A DNA stretch of 64,000 nucleotides from Rhynchopus sp. YZ270_cl-10 (GCA_964035575.1 OZ037877.1:1386787-1450786); one strand, 5' to 3'. Positions 40,214 through 49,677 are shown, numbered from the stretch's first letter. A program made the numbers and translations. The notes: generated by a model from the sequence alone, not told the origin.

Positions 40214-40311
40214 GGTGATACTTAGGCACAATCCAAAAAGGGTACTTTTGTGCAAGCTACACGGAGTTTCAAACGAAAAAAAAAATTAAAAATGAAAATC
40301 CAAAAAGACAA

Positions 40312-40383
40312 GGGCTCGGCGGGGAATTGAACCCCGGACCTCTCGCACCCTAAGCGAGAATCATGCCACTAGACCACCGAGCC
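40312..40383 (-). tRNA. tRNA-Pro(AGG)
   Basis: Acceptor GGCTCGG/CCGAGCC, anticodon loop TTAGGGT, discriminator C. Confidence 0.95.
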
Positions 40384-40497
40384 ACGAATTCTCTCGCATT
40401 CTCTTCGTAACGCGGCCATATGTTTCCATCATTCCTTGTGTGTGTTTTCGTTTTGAATAAGGTCCCCATGTAAATGCTGTCTTCGCTAACAATCAGA

Positions 40498-40570
40498 TCC
40501 TCCTTGGCGCAGTCGGTAGCGCGTCAGGCTGTTAACCTGCAGGTCGTTGGTTCGAACCCAACAGGAGGAG
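40498..40570 (+). tRNA. tRNA-Asn(GUU), second copy
   Basis: Identical to 34945-35017; flanks differ. Confidence 0.95.
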
Positions 40571-40826
40571 ATTTTTCATTTTTTTGAGTTTTTGACTCTA
40601 TTTTTTAATTTTGAGCTAAAAATCCACATTGTGTGTCATCTTGATGTTGGAACTATTTTTCAGGATTTCCAAGGTTGTCCCACCAAAAAAACCAAACATC
40701 TTTGGATGCTGACATAACTTGAAGATTCTTGACCTGAAGATAAAACAGATTTTGTCAGGTTTTTTTTTTGAGTTTGAAAAAGTTCAGAACAGAATGAAAA
40801 AAGGGATCGATGCAGTGTATAAAAAA

Positions 40827-40908
40827 CGCGAACGGCAAGGTTCGAACTTGCGCATGCAGAGCACACTCGCTTAGCAGGCGAGCCCCGTAACCACTTGGGT
40901 ACGTCCGC
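40827..40908 (-). tRNA. tRNA-Ser(GCU)
   Basis: Class II, acceptor GCGGACG/CGTTCGC, anticodon loop CTGCTAA, reads AGC/AGU. Confidence 0.95.
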
Positions 40909-41127
40909 TTAATTACCTGTCAGTACTTAGGACGAAGCTTGTACTTTGTTTAACGACACGTTAGTGATCACTTGCGTGGTCACCAAAAATCATCGCAATT
41001 GTGACCACCAAAAAAAATTTTTGGGCACGATTTCGCACGATGGCGGGCTCATTGCACGACGGCCGACACACCATGTTTTCTCACAAATAAAAAAAATCCA
41101 GAAAAATTCAGGTATCAATACAAAAAG

Positions 41128-41200
41128 CACCTCCCGCGGGGCTCGAACCCGCGACCACAAGGTTAAGGGCCTTGCGCTCTACCGACTGAGCTAGGGAGGC
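41128..41200 (-). tRNA. tRNA-Lys(CUU), second copy
   Basis: Same as 36017-36089, loop CCCTTAA with C33. Confidence 0.93.
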
Positions 41201-41302
41201 TCATATTAACTTAAATCAAAGAATCAACATGGGGTACTTGTGTGTACCTGCAGCCACCAAATTTTCCATCGTTGTTGCGTGAACAAAAGGATCCGGATTA
41301 TC

Positions 41303-41374
41303 TCTCCTATGGTGTAGTGGTTAGCACCCTGGACTTTGAATCCAGTAGCCGCGGTTCAAACCCGCGTGGGAGAA
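41303..41374 (+). tRNA. tRNA-Gln(UUG)
   Basis: Acceptor TCTCCTA/TGGGAGA, anticodon loop CTTTGAA, reads CAA. Confidence 0.95.
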
Positions 41375-41489
41375 CTTTTCTTTTTCCAAGTGTTTTCAAT
41401 ATTTTTTGGAGCTTTGTCACACACATCTTCAATCTTTGCATTTGATGGCAAAAACATAAATCACAGAAATCAAACGAAAAGGTAAAGAA

Positions 41490-41571
41490 CGCTGACGGCA
41501 GGGTTCGAACCTGCGCGGGCAGAGCCCAGTGGATTTCAAGTCCACCTCCGTAACCACTTGGATACGTCAGC
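41490..41571 (-). tRNA. tRNA-Ser(UGA)
   Basis: Class II, acceptor GCTGACG/CGTCAGC, anticodon loop CTTGAAA, reads UCA. Confidence 0.95.
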
Positions 41572-41648
41572 ATAGTTGAGGAAGTACAACGCCCCAGATC
41601 CTGAAAATGGGCACAAAAAAGAGAATCCAATCGATCCAAAAAAGTAGG

Positions 41649-41720
41649 CACCCGCCGTGGGGATCGAACCCACGACCATTGGATTAAAAGTCCAACGCTC
41701 TACCGCTGAGCTAGGCGGGC
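41649..41720 (-). tRNA. tRNA-Lys(UUU)
   Basis: Acceptor GCCCGCC/GGCGGGT, anticodon loop CTTTTAA with U33. Confidence 0.95.
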
Positions 41721-41835
41721 ATTCGTTTTAAAGGAAAGAGTCAATTTCAAGGCTTGTTCAGTTCTTGAAAAAAAACTGACAAAAAAGACGAACAGAACGT
41801 GCCCCAAGTACCTCTCCTTGAGGGACATTTATCAG

Positions 41836-41907
41836 GGGCGTTTAGCTCAGTGGTAGAGCGCCCGTTCTGCATACGGGAGGCCGAGGGTTCGAACCCCTCA
41901 ATGTCCA
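41836..41907 (+). tRNA. tRNA-Ala(UGC)
   Basis: Acceptor GGGCGTT/AATGTCC, anticodon stem CCCGT/ACGGG, loop TCTGCAT with C33. Confidence 0.93.
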
Positions 41908-41989
41908 TTTTTTTGCCATATTTTGTTGATTATTTTTTGGTTGGGCCAGTCAAACACACAAAAATATGAACTGACATCATTGTGCAGTG

Positions 41990-42610
41990 CCTGCGATGAG
42001 GATGTGTGTGATGGTCCAATTGGCGAGTCTGACCTCATAATGCGTTCAGGAACATCCAAATGACCCATTTTCCCAACGTTTTCACATTTTTGAGCATTTT
42101 GCTATTACGCAATAGTGGTACAATAGGCATTTTACTGGGTCATTTTAACCAACTCTATCAGGACACTTCTGATGCTCCAATTGGCGATTCTGACCTCATA
42201 ATGGCTTCATGAGCAGCCGAATAACCCGTTTTCCCAATATTTTCACATTTTTGAACGTTTTGCCATTCGTGGAATGGTGGCACAAAAGTCATTTTAGTGG
42301 GTCATTTTCGCCAACTCGATCAGGGCACTTCTGGTGCTCCAATTTGCGGTTCTGACCTCATAATGGATTCAAGAGCACCCAAATAACCCATTTTCCCAAC
42401 GTTTTCACATTTTAGACTATTTTTGCTATTGCGGAATGGCAGTACAATAGGCAGTTTACTGGGTCATTTTCGCCAACTCGATCAGGATACTTCTGATGCT
42501 CTAATCACATCGTTTAACCTCATAATGCATTCAGGAGCACCCAAATAACCCATTTTCCCAATGTTTTCGCATTTTTGACCACTTTGCTGTTGCAGAGTAT
42601 CAGTAAGATG
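41990..42610. repeat. ~155-bp satellite-like repeats
   Basis: Four units with GATGCTCCAATTGGCG, ACCTCATAATG and CCCATTTTCCCAACGTTTTC, the same family as 1530-2105. Confidence 0.8.
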
Positions 42611-42692
42611 AGGTCATGCAAATACAGTTTTGTGCACAATAGAAAAAAATAGTGTGTACCCCAGCTTGGCGATTCCTTTCGTCATTATTGTC

Positions 42693-42765
42693 GGTCGTGT
42701 AGCTCAGTCGGTAGAGCATTGGTCTAATAAGCCAACGGTCCCAGGTTCGAGCCCTGTCACGACCA
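42693..42765 (+). tRNA. tRNA-Ile(AAU)
   Basis: Acceptor GGTCGTG/CACGACC, anticodon loop CTAATAA. Confidence 0.95.
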
Positions 42766-42845
42766 ATACTTTTTCTACTACTTTGACTTTGACCTGTTGT
42801 CAAAAAATGTTGGCCGTGTAAAAAATATGCATACCCTAAAACAAG

Positions 42846-42852
42846 GCCTCTT

Positions 42853-42901
<49 letters not shown>

Positions 42902-42918
42902 AATCCCAGGTGGAGGCA
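42846..42918 (+). tRNA. tRNA-Phe(GAA)
   Basis: Acceptor GCCTCTT/TGGAGGC (one T-T mismatch at 7-66), anticodon loop CTGAAGA. Confidence 0.94.
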
Positions 42919-42959
42919 CTTCTCTTTTTTCCCCTCAACTCTAATAACAATTTTCAAGG

Positions 42960-43135
42960 TGCGCTGTGCTACTACATTGGAAAAGTGCGCTGTGCTACTA
43001 CATCCCAATTTTTTGGACGAAAATTTTTTGGTATGTCGGGCGCACAGCTCAGACCCCGATATGGGCGCACAGAACACCCCCCCATTGTGGGCGCACAGAA
43101 CAGGCCCTCCGTTGTGGGCGCACAGCTCACTGTGT
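42960..43135. repeat. GGGCGCACAG-containing short repeats
   Basis: GTGCGCTGTGCTACTACAT twice, then four GGGCGCACAG units separated by ~30 bp. The core is the reverse complement of the minisatellite at 39165-39440. The rest of 42919-43562 holds no recognisable gene; a 15-bp repeat GGAAGCACATGTGGAAA lies at 43310. Confidence 0.7.
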
Positions 43136-43562
43136 GCTGTGCAAGTTTCAGCATATGGCTTCTGGCAACAAAAACTTAAAAAAAAATTTTGGCCGAAAAT
43201 TATTTTTTGGCCTGCAATCAAGTTGAGCTGAGATGCTATGTAACATGTAAGTCAGTCTGTTTCATGTTTCCGCTGATCAAAGTTCGTTCGAGATGGAAAG
43301 GACTGAAAAGGAAGCACATGTGGAAAAGGAAGCACATGTGGAAATGTTAAGGAATCCCCACCCATTTCCGCATGTGCTTCCGGCAACAAAAACTGATTGC
43401 TCCGGGATTTGATTTTGGTACCATTTTTCACCAAATCCAAAAAAATTGGCAGAGTAGCACAGCCGCAAACGTTAGCATTATGACACGTGTTTGCGGATGT
43501 GCTCTCACCCCCAAAAAAAATGGGCAATACAAGGCCAAAAAACAAACGCACAAAAAGAAGTG

Positions 43563-43636
43563 TACACCTATCCGGGTTTGAACCGGAGACCTCCTCGGTG
43601 TTAACGAGGCGTCATAACCAACTAGACCATAGGTGC
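43563..43636 (-). tRNA. tRNA-Val(AAC)
   Basis: Acceptor GCACCTA/TAGGTGT, anticodon stem CCTCG/CGAGG, loop TTAACAC. Confidence 0.95.
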
Positions 43637-43757
43637 TGACATTTATATGGTTCGTAGAAACGAGATGGTGTGTGCATTCACCACCCAAAACCCAAAACTG
43701 TGTCAAAATAAAAAAAATTTTGGACAGAAGAAAATGGGAATATGGGTACAAAACGAA

Positions 43758-43829
43758 GGCTTAGTGGTCTAGTGGCATGATTCTCGCTTTGGGTGCGAGA
43801 GGTCCAGGGTTCGATTCCCTGCTGAGCCC
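43758..43829 (+). tRNA. tRNA-Pro(UGG)
   Basis: Acceptor GGCTTAG/CTGAGCC, anticodon loop TTTGGGT. Differs from Pro(CGG) at one base. Confidence 0.95.
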
Positions 43830-43936
43830 CTCTTTTTTTCAAGTTTTTGTGTCACAGATTTTTTGTCAGAAAAACAAATTGTGAAAAAAACTGATCCCTT
43901 GAAAAATTGATTCTGGACAATAGAAGGAAAAAAGTG

Positions 43937-44018
43937 TGACAGGAGTGGGGTTTGAACCCACGCCTCCGAAGAGAAAGGAACTTGAGTCCTCCGCCTTAGA
44001 CCTCTCGGCCATCCTGCC
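43937..44018 (-). tRNA. tRNA-Leu(CAA)
   Basis: Class II, acceptor GGCAGGA/TCCTGTC, anticodon stem GAGGA/TCCTT, loop CTCAAGT, reads UUG. No intron. Confidence 0.93.
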
Positions 44019-44120
44019 TTGCCAACAGATTTATATTAGAAATGAAATGAGAATGATGAGAAAGGACAACCAAAACAGAGCAAAAGGAAAAACAGAAAAA
44101 AACACAACACATAAAAAGAA

Positions 44121-44192
44121 TTCCCCGGCCGGGAATTGAACCCGGGTCTTCCGCGTGACAGGCGGAAATACTGACCTCTATACTACCGAGGA
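44121..44192 (-). tRNA. tRNA-Asp(GUC), second copy
   Basis: Identical to 37756-37827. Confidence 0.95.
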
Positions 44193-44280
44193 TACAATGA
44201 AGCCTGTTTTTAAAAAGAATGCGTCCAGAGAAAGTCTTCAATCACACCGAATCTGAAAAATAAAAAACAAAGAAAAGAAT

Positions 44281-44353
44281 TACCCCATGTGGGACTCGAA
44301 CCCACAACCTTTGGATTAGAAGTCCAACGCGCTATCCATTGCGCCAATGGGGC
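44281..44353 (-). tRNA. tRNA-Arg(UCU)
   Basis: Acceptor GCCCCAT/ATGGGGT, anticodon loop CTTCTAA, reads AGA. Confidence 0.95.
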
Positions 44354-44444
44354 TTGTTTCATATTCTTTTCTTGTTTTAAGGAAGTGTCCCTTCACAGTC
44401 AACACCACCTGTAAAAATTGTGAAGGAAATTCAAAAATGAAAAG

Positions 44445-44517
44445 TACAACTAGCTGGGATTGAACCAGCGATCTTCCGCGTGTAAGGCGGACGTCCTAAC
44501 CACTAGACGATAGCTGC
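44445..44517 (-). tRNA. tRNA-Val(UAC)
   Basis: Acceptor GCAGCTA/TAGTTGT, anticodon loop CTTACAC, reads GUA. Confidence 0.95.
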
Positions 44518-44618
44518 CCAAACTTAGTGAGATGTTGGCAAGGGTCTGACCAACTTTTTTTTGGTGTGCAAAAAATTTTTTTCAAGTCAAAAAAATGGGT
44601 TCACTGAAAAAGGTTTTC

Positions 44619-44691
44619 TAGCAGAGATAGGTTTCGATCCTATGACCTGTGGGTTATGAGCCCACCGCGCTGACCACTGCGCCACTCTGCT
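44619..44691 (-). tRNA. tRNA-Met(CAU), initiator
   Basis: A1-U72 pair (AGCAGAG/CTCTGCT), GTGGG/CCCAC anticodon stem with the three G-C pairs, loop CTCATAA, and T loop ATCGAAA with A54, all initiator marks. Confidence 0.95.
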
Positions 44692-44741
44692 TCTAATTAC
44701 TTCCAACGATGTTTTCTACATGCCCAGCTTAAAAAAGGCTA

Positions 44742-44812
44742 TGCGACCGCCGGGAATCGAACCCGGGTCGAACCCTTGGGAGGGGTCCATCATGCCACTA
44801 GACCACGGTCGC
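44742..44812 (-). tRNA. tRNA-Gly(CCC)
   Basis: Acceptor GCGACCG/CGGTCGC, anticodon loop CTCCCAA, T arm CCGGGTTCGATTCCCGG. Intact counterpart of the truncated copy at 1135. Confidence 0.93.
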
Positions 44813-44838
44813 CTTATCAAGGGATAAAAGGGCTCGAC

Positions 44839-44911
44839 GCTCTCGTGGCCTAGTGGTTAAGGCACAGGTCTTATGAGCCTGGGATCGCGGGTTCAAACCC
44901 CGCCGGGAGCA
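44839..44911 (+). tRNA. tRNA-Ile(UAU), second copy
   Basis: Identical to 1221-1293; part of the block paralogous to 1135-4432. Confidence 0.9.
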
Positions 44912-44993
44912 AAGCCTTTTTTTTGTTCTGTGAAACACTGTTCATTCCTCCTGTTCTTTCGATGACTCCTCCAGAAGTTGCAAAGGAACAGTA

Positions 44994-45075
44994 GCGGACG
45001 TATCCAAGTGGTTACGGAGGTGCACTCGAAATGCATTGGGCTCTGCCCGCGCAGGTTCAAATCCTGCCGTCCGCG
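44994..45075 (+). tRNA. tRNA-Ser(CGA), second copy
   Basis: Identical to 1376-1457. Confidence 0.95.
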
Positions 45076-45159
45076 TTATTGTCTTTTTGCTGTGTAGGGG
45101 GAACCCTGTACATTCCATACATCTCAAATAGCCCAAATAAATTTTCACTGGGAGTAAGT

Positions 45160-45775
45160 GATTAGGGCATGTGTGATGCTCCAATTTGCGGTTACGACTT
45201 CATAATGGATTCAGGAGCATCCAAACATCCCATTTTCCCGTTAGTTTCCCATTTTTGACGATCTGGCTATTGCAGAATAGAGGTGAAAATGACATTTTGC
45301 TGGGTCATTTTCGCGAACTCGATTAGGGCACTTCTGATGCTCTAATTTGCGGTTACAACCTCATAATGAATTCAGGAGCATCCGAATGACCCATTATCCC
45401 AACGTTTTCACATTTTGGACGATCTTGCTATTGCGGAGTATCCGGTGGAAAATCGGAAAATTCCATGTGTACCGTGTTTCACTGGGAGTAAGTGATTAGG
45501 ACATGTGTGATGCTCCAATTTGCGGTTCCGACCTCATGATGGCTTCAGGAGCATCCAAATAACCCGTTTTCCCAACGTTTTCGCATTTTTGACCAGTTGG
45601 GCTGTTGCGGAATAGCAGGTAAAAACGGTCATTTTGGCCACCTCAATTAGGGCACTTCTGATGCTCCAATCAAATCGTCCGACCTCATAATGGGTTCGGG
45701 AGCACCCAAATAACACATATTCCCAACGTTTTCGCGTTTTTGATCCTGTGTGAGCAATCCAGAACAACTTTCTGC
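45160..45775. repeat. ~155-bp satellite-like repeats
   Basis: Paralogue of 1530-2105 but with rearranged units and more divergence than the flanking RNA genes. Confidence 0.8.
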
Positions 45776-45796
45776 TTCAGTAAAAAAAAGTAAAAA

Positions 45797-45915
45797 GGAT
45801 TCAAGCACCCGGACTTCCCAGCTGGTCACCCACGCCAGTACTATCCAGGCCTGCTGGTGCTTAACTTCTCAAATCAGGCGGGATGAGGTGTATTCACCAG
45901 AGTATGGCCGAATCC
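45797..45915 (-). rRNA. 5S rRNA
   Basis: 119 nt, intact closing stem. Paralogue of 2157-2275. Confidence 0.95.
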
Positions 45916-46000
45916 AATACTGAGTCATGATGGACAACATGTGAACAGGTTGTTTGTGACCTAACAACGAACCAGAAATAGGACAGTGAACAAAAAACAA

Positions 46001-46072
46001 GGCACTAGAGGGGATCGAACCCTCGACCTCTCGCTTACTGGGCGAGCGCTCTAACCACTGAGCTATAGCGCC
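46001..46072 (-). tRNA. tRNA-Thr(AGU), second copy
   Basis: Identical to 2361-2432, C33 included. Confidence 0.93.
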
Positions 46073-46193
46073 ATGCTTTCTCTCCATCTTCTTTTCTTTG
46101 AAGGGGGTCTTTTGAAATGTACAGAGCACGCATCAAAAATTTCCTTCATACCTCCGCGATGGTGAAAAAATTTTTAACGAAGGAGCCTAGTAA

Positions 46194-46275
46194 GGCGAGG
46201 TGGCCGAGTGGTCTAAGGCGCTACGTTCAGGTCGTAGTCTCTTCGGGGGCGTGAGTTCAAACCTCACCCTCGTCA
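46194..46275 (+). tRNA. tRNA-Leu(CAG), second copy
   Basis: Identical to 2554-2635. Confidence 0.95.
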
Positions 46276-46353
46276 CTTTTTCTTCGTTGTGTGATCACTT
46301 AAAAGCCTATTTCGGCCCAAAGCTTGTTGTTTTAAAGAAGCATCATAATTGTG

Positions 46354-46425
46354 GGGCTCTTAGCTCAGTGGAAGAGCGCCCGTTCCGCATACGGGAGGCC
46401 GAGAGTTCGAACCTCTCAGGGTCCA
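46354..46425 (+). tRNA. tRNA-Ala(CGC), second copy
   Basis: Identical to 2713-2784, C33 included. Confidence 0.93.
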
Positions 46426-46502
46426 CAGTTTTTTTTTCCCCTGTTTTGTTTCTCCTGTGTAAATTGGTTCTCAGAGCTTTCACACCTTGCTCCCTAAAAT
46501 GT

Positions 46503-46574
46503 GGCTGTTTAGCTCAGTGGTAGAGCACATCATCCGTAATGATGGGGTCGTGGGTTCAATCCCCACAGCGGCCT
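46503..46574 (+). tRNA. tRNA-Thr(CGU), second copy
   Basis: Identical to 2859-2930, C33 included. Confidence 0.93.
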
Positions 46575-46681
46575 AGGTTTTTTTCAGAGCTCCCCAAGAA
46601 TTTCCAACCTAACTTGGGGTTTGTGGGTTTGCGGTCACTGGTGCACACATGGCCTGTGGACGGGCAGGGACAAAAAAAATT

Positions 46682-47014
46682 GGGTGCTTGCGTTGTGTGC
46701 TGGATCGGGACCACCAGTAAACTGGCAATCCCACATCCAGTTCTAATATTTGAAGTGTGAAATAGAACGCAATCGGAAGATTAGTTTACACGAATGTAAG
46801 AATAATATCGTCATGGTAATATTCTGTACAGATTGTACGGGATTTACTATCATATGAGAGTAGTCCGTCGCAGGCCACATCGGGCCCGCAACATGACCGG
46901 TCTTCACACAAAATTGTAAAAGAATTTTCCTTGGAAAAAATGTCTTTTTCAAGTTTTTGTTGTTGCTGAACGAGTTGTTTGGTTTCGAAGTAGCACACTA
47001 ACTTAGCACCCAAA
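46682..47014 (-). ncRNA. unassigned structured RNA, type B copy 2
   Basis: Paralogue of 3042-3373. It differs mostly in one AT-rich loop (TTTTTCCAAGGAAAA here, TTTCTTCTGAGAAAA there), a loop change that leaves the helices intact. Confidence 0.75.
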
Positions 47015-47034
47015 CATGCAGCAAACATCGGAAT

Positions 47035-47072
47035 ACAAGACAGGGTCGTCTTGTTGGAGGTGGGTCAGGGTC
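47035..47072 (-). promoter_or_regulatory. shared upstream element (Pol III-type) of ncRNA B copy 2
   Basis: Same element and 20-nt spacing as at 3394. Confidence 0.7.
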
Positions 47073-47121
47073 TGGACATCCTCAAATGTGCACACCTAAT
47101 ACAACAGAAGAAAAGGAAAAA

Positions 47122-47240
47122 GGATTCAAGCACCCGGACTTCCCAGCTGGTCACCCACGCCAGTACTATCCAGGCCTGCTGGTGCTTAACTTCTCAAATC
47201 AGGCGGGATGAGGTGTATTCACCAGAGTATGGCCGAATCC
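47122..47240 (-). rRNA. 5S rRNA
   Basis: 119 nt, intact. Paralogue of 3481-3599; lies upstream of ncRNA B. Confidence 0.95.
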
Positions 47241-47293
47241 AATAATAGGTCTGGATAGAAAAGCTGGGAAGACTTATTACCAGTCCGTTTTTA

Positions 47294-47352
47294 CCTGAGA
47301 AGTTAGACACCTCCAAGCCTGGATAGTACTGGCGCGGGTGACCAACTGGATA
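47294..47352 (+). pseudogene. 5S rRNA fragment
   Basis: Paralogue of 3661-3717. Confidence 0.75.
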
Positions 47353-47599
47353 AATACACCGAAAAATAGATCTAAATTGTCAGACCGGTTCTTAGCTGTG
47401 CGCATCCATAAAAAACTAAAAAAATACTTGCGTCAGAAAATCCTAGTGTGTTGTACCGTGGTCCGATATTCTTTCGGTCCCGGGTTCAACACCTGAGACA
47501 GATAATATATTTTGACTTTTTCAGATTTTTCTCATTTTTTTGTCTCCTCACTCTTTCTGAGAATCTTCAAAATTGTCAAAAGTGAGAAATTTTTGGGAA

Positions 47600-47812
47600 A
47601 ATGGCATATTTAGGGGCTCCTGAATCCATTATGAGGTCAGATGAATCAATCTGAGCATCACACATATCCTAATAGACAAAATGTCCGTTTATCAAAATAC
47701 CTGAAAATGCCTCTTTATCCTATCTAAGGATGTCAGAAACCCTTAAAAGTGCAAAAATCTTGGGAATATAGGGTTTTTGGGCCATTCTGAATCCATTGCG
47801 GGGTCGGACGAT
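47600..47812. repeat. satellite-family monomers at end of paralogous block
   Basis: Matches 4231-4432, then breaks at GGGGTCGGACGATT into the octamer array. Confidence 0.8.
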
Positions 47813-48370
47813 TCCGCAAACCCGCAAACCCGCAAACCCGCAAACCCGCAAACCCGCAAACCCGCAAACCCGCAAACCCGCAAACCCGCAAACCCGCAAA
47901 CCCGCAAACCCGCAAACCCGCAAACCCGCAAACCCGCAAACCCGCAAACCCGCAAACCCGCAAACCCGCAAACCCGCAAACCCGCAAACCCGCAAACCCG
48001 CAAACCCGCAAACCCGCAAACCCGCAAACCCGCAAACCCGCAAACCCGCAAACCCGCAAACCCGCAAACCCGCAAACCCGCAAACCCGCAAACCCGCAAA
48101 CCCGTAAACCCGCAAACCCGCAAACCCGCAAACCCGCAAACCCGCAAACCCGCAAACCCGCAAACCCGCAAACCCGCAAACCCGCAAACCCGCAAACCCG
48201 CAAACCCGCAAACCCGCAAACCCGCAAACCCGCAAACCCGCAAACCCGTAAACCCGCAAACCCGCAAACCCGCAAACCCGCAAACCCGCAAACCCGCAAA
48301 CCCGCAAACCCGCAAACCCGCAAACCCGCAAACCCGCAAACCCGCAAACCCGCAAACCCGCAAACCCGCA
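47813..48370. repeat. (CCCGCAAA)n array, ~70 units
   Basis: Almost pure 8-bp repeat with two CCCGTAAA variants. All frames stay open, producing false ORFs of period 8 residues. A 4.9-kb array of the same unit lies at 59072-64000. Confidence 0.98.
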
Positions 48371-48580
48371 CAAGAAGAAAGCTCGCTAAAATGTAGGAGG
48401 CTGGTGTGGTTGTGAACAGAACTTATTTTTTATTGTCTGAAGGTTTTGCATTTTTACAAATGTGAATGCCGAAAAAATTGAATAGAAAAATGAATTAGAC
48501 TTGGCTCACCCCTCATTTCTCTTTTCATAGCACTTTTGTACTCACACACCAAAAACAGGTGAACTATTTCTCAAAAAACT

Positions 48581-49145
48581 ATGAACACCATGAAGATTAA
48601 GCGGAAGCCAGTGCCCTTTGTGCAGAAGAAAGATGCACCAAGCATGTTGGCGGTGTTCAATGTGCAGGATCAAGCTCCTCATGAGAATGAGGAATTGCCA
48701 CCAATTCCAGTGTGCTCCCAGAAGAAGGAGACAGTACTAACGAAGGTACAGGAGCAAGGCGTTAAAACAGAGGAGCAAACTCAGAAGGACTCTGTGCTTC
48801 CGTCAGAACAGGCCGCAGCATTGGAAATTCCTGTTTCTGCAGAAAGCTTTTCCTCAGTGACTGAAGAGCTGAAAGAGGTGAAACAGACTGTCTCAGATCT
48901 CAAGAAACAGCTGAACGAAGTGTTCCTTCTGTGTCAGGACATGAAAAAGGTATGTATCAACTTTTCAAGTATCACTTTCAACAACTCAAACTCAACAGGA
49001 GCTAGACATAAAGAGAAAGCGCGAAGCCGCAGAAGACGAAAAAATAGCAAAGACGTGTTATGCTCACGAATGCTCTAGTACTTGGAGGGGAAGGGAATTT
49101 CAACACAAAGGTGCTCTTTTCCAGCACAATAAAGCACATCATTAG
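48581..49145 (+). CDS. small coiled-coil / zinc-finger protein, one intron
   Basis: Exons 48581-48949 and 48999-49145 give 171 residues. The 49-nt intron starts GTATGT and ends CAACAG. Splicing is preferred because it yields a C-terminal C2H2-like finger (CYAHEC...HNKAHH), while read-through yields a basic tail without a motif. Residues ~80-135 (VTEELKEVKQTVSDLKKQL) look like a coiled coil; KRKR follows. The start is the first ATG. A pyrimidine tract and AG upstream (about 48558) could accept the SL. Function unknown; it lies next to the Helitron on the same strand and may belong to it. Confidence 0.55.
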
Positions 49146-49677
49146 AGAATAATTTATTTTTTTTCGTTTGGGGGTATTTCTTATCGCAGAGAATGTGCAA
49201 ATTACTTCTTCCTGCGCAAAAATATGGGTTCCCCTTTTTTTAATGCACATGCAGATTGGTTTTAATTTTTGTCAAAATTTTCAAGATCATTTTTTAATTA
49301 TTTTTTTTTGAAAACTTAGTTGTGAGACTTTTTTATTTTCCTTCTTGAAAACTCAAAACTTTCTCCCACCCACCATTTTATATTTTCTACAATACAATTT
49401 CTAGCAATTTATCACAACTATTCAAAACTAACATAACAGTGGTCTGGGTACTTTACTTTTTGCAAAAAAAAAAATGAAAAGACAACGAAAGCGAGGAAAG
49501 ATCTGATGATGGGCACACTAATAAGAAGGCTAATACAAAGACAACATAAGCTGAAGAGGGAAACACTTCCCCAAAACGAAAGAGAGTTTAATGAGAATTA
49601 ATATTTCTATTCACATTGTTTCCCAGATTCCTTCTTTCTTCACATACATTAGCATAGGAACACATGGCATAAATAAT
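49146..49677. other. spacer with broken duplicate of the next ORF's start
   Basis: At 49472 ATGAAAAGACAACGAAAGCG resembles the start at 49678 (ATGAAAAGGCAACGTAGTG) but stops after ten codons. The rest is AT-rich. A polypyrimidine tract and AG near 49650 could be an SL acceptor. Confidence 0.5.

Noticed and set aside
49591-49677. Upstream start of the zinc-finger ORF at 49591
   Set aside because: The ATG at 49678 follows a pyrimidine tract and AG suited to SL addition, and the earlier 29 codons look like non-coding leader.
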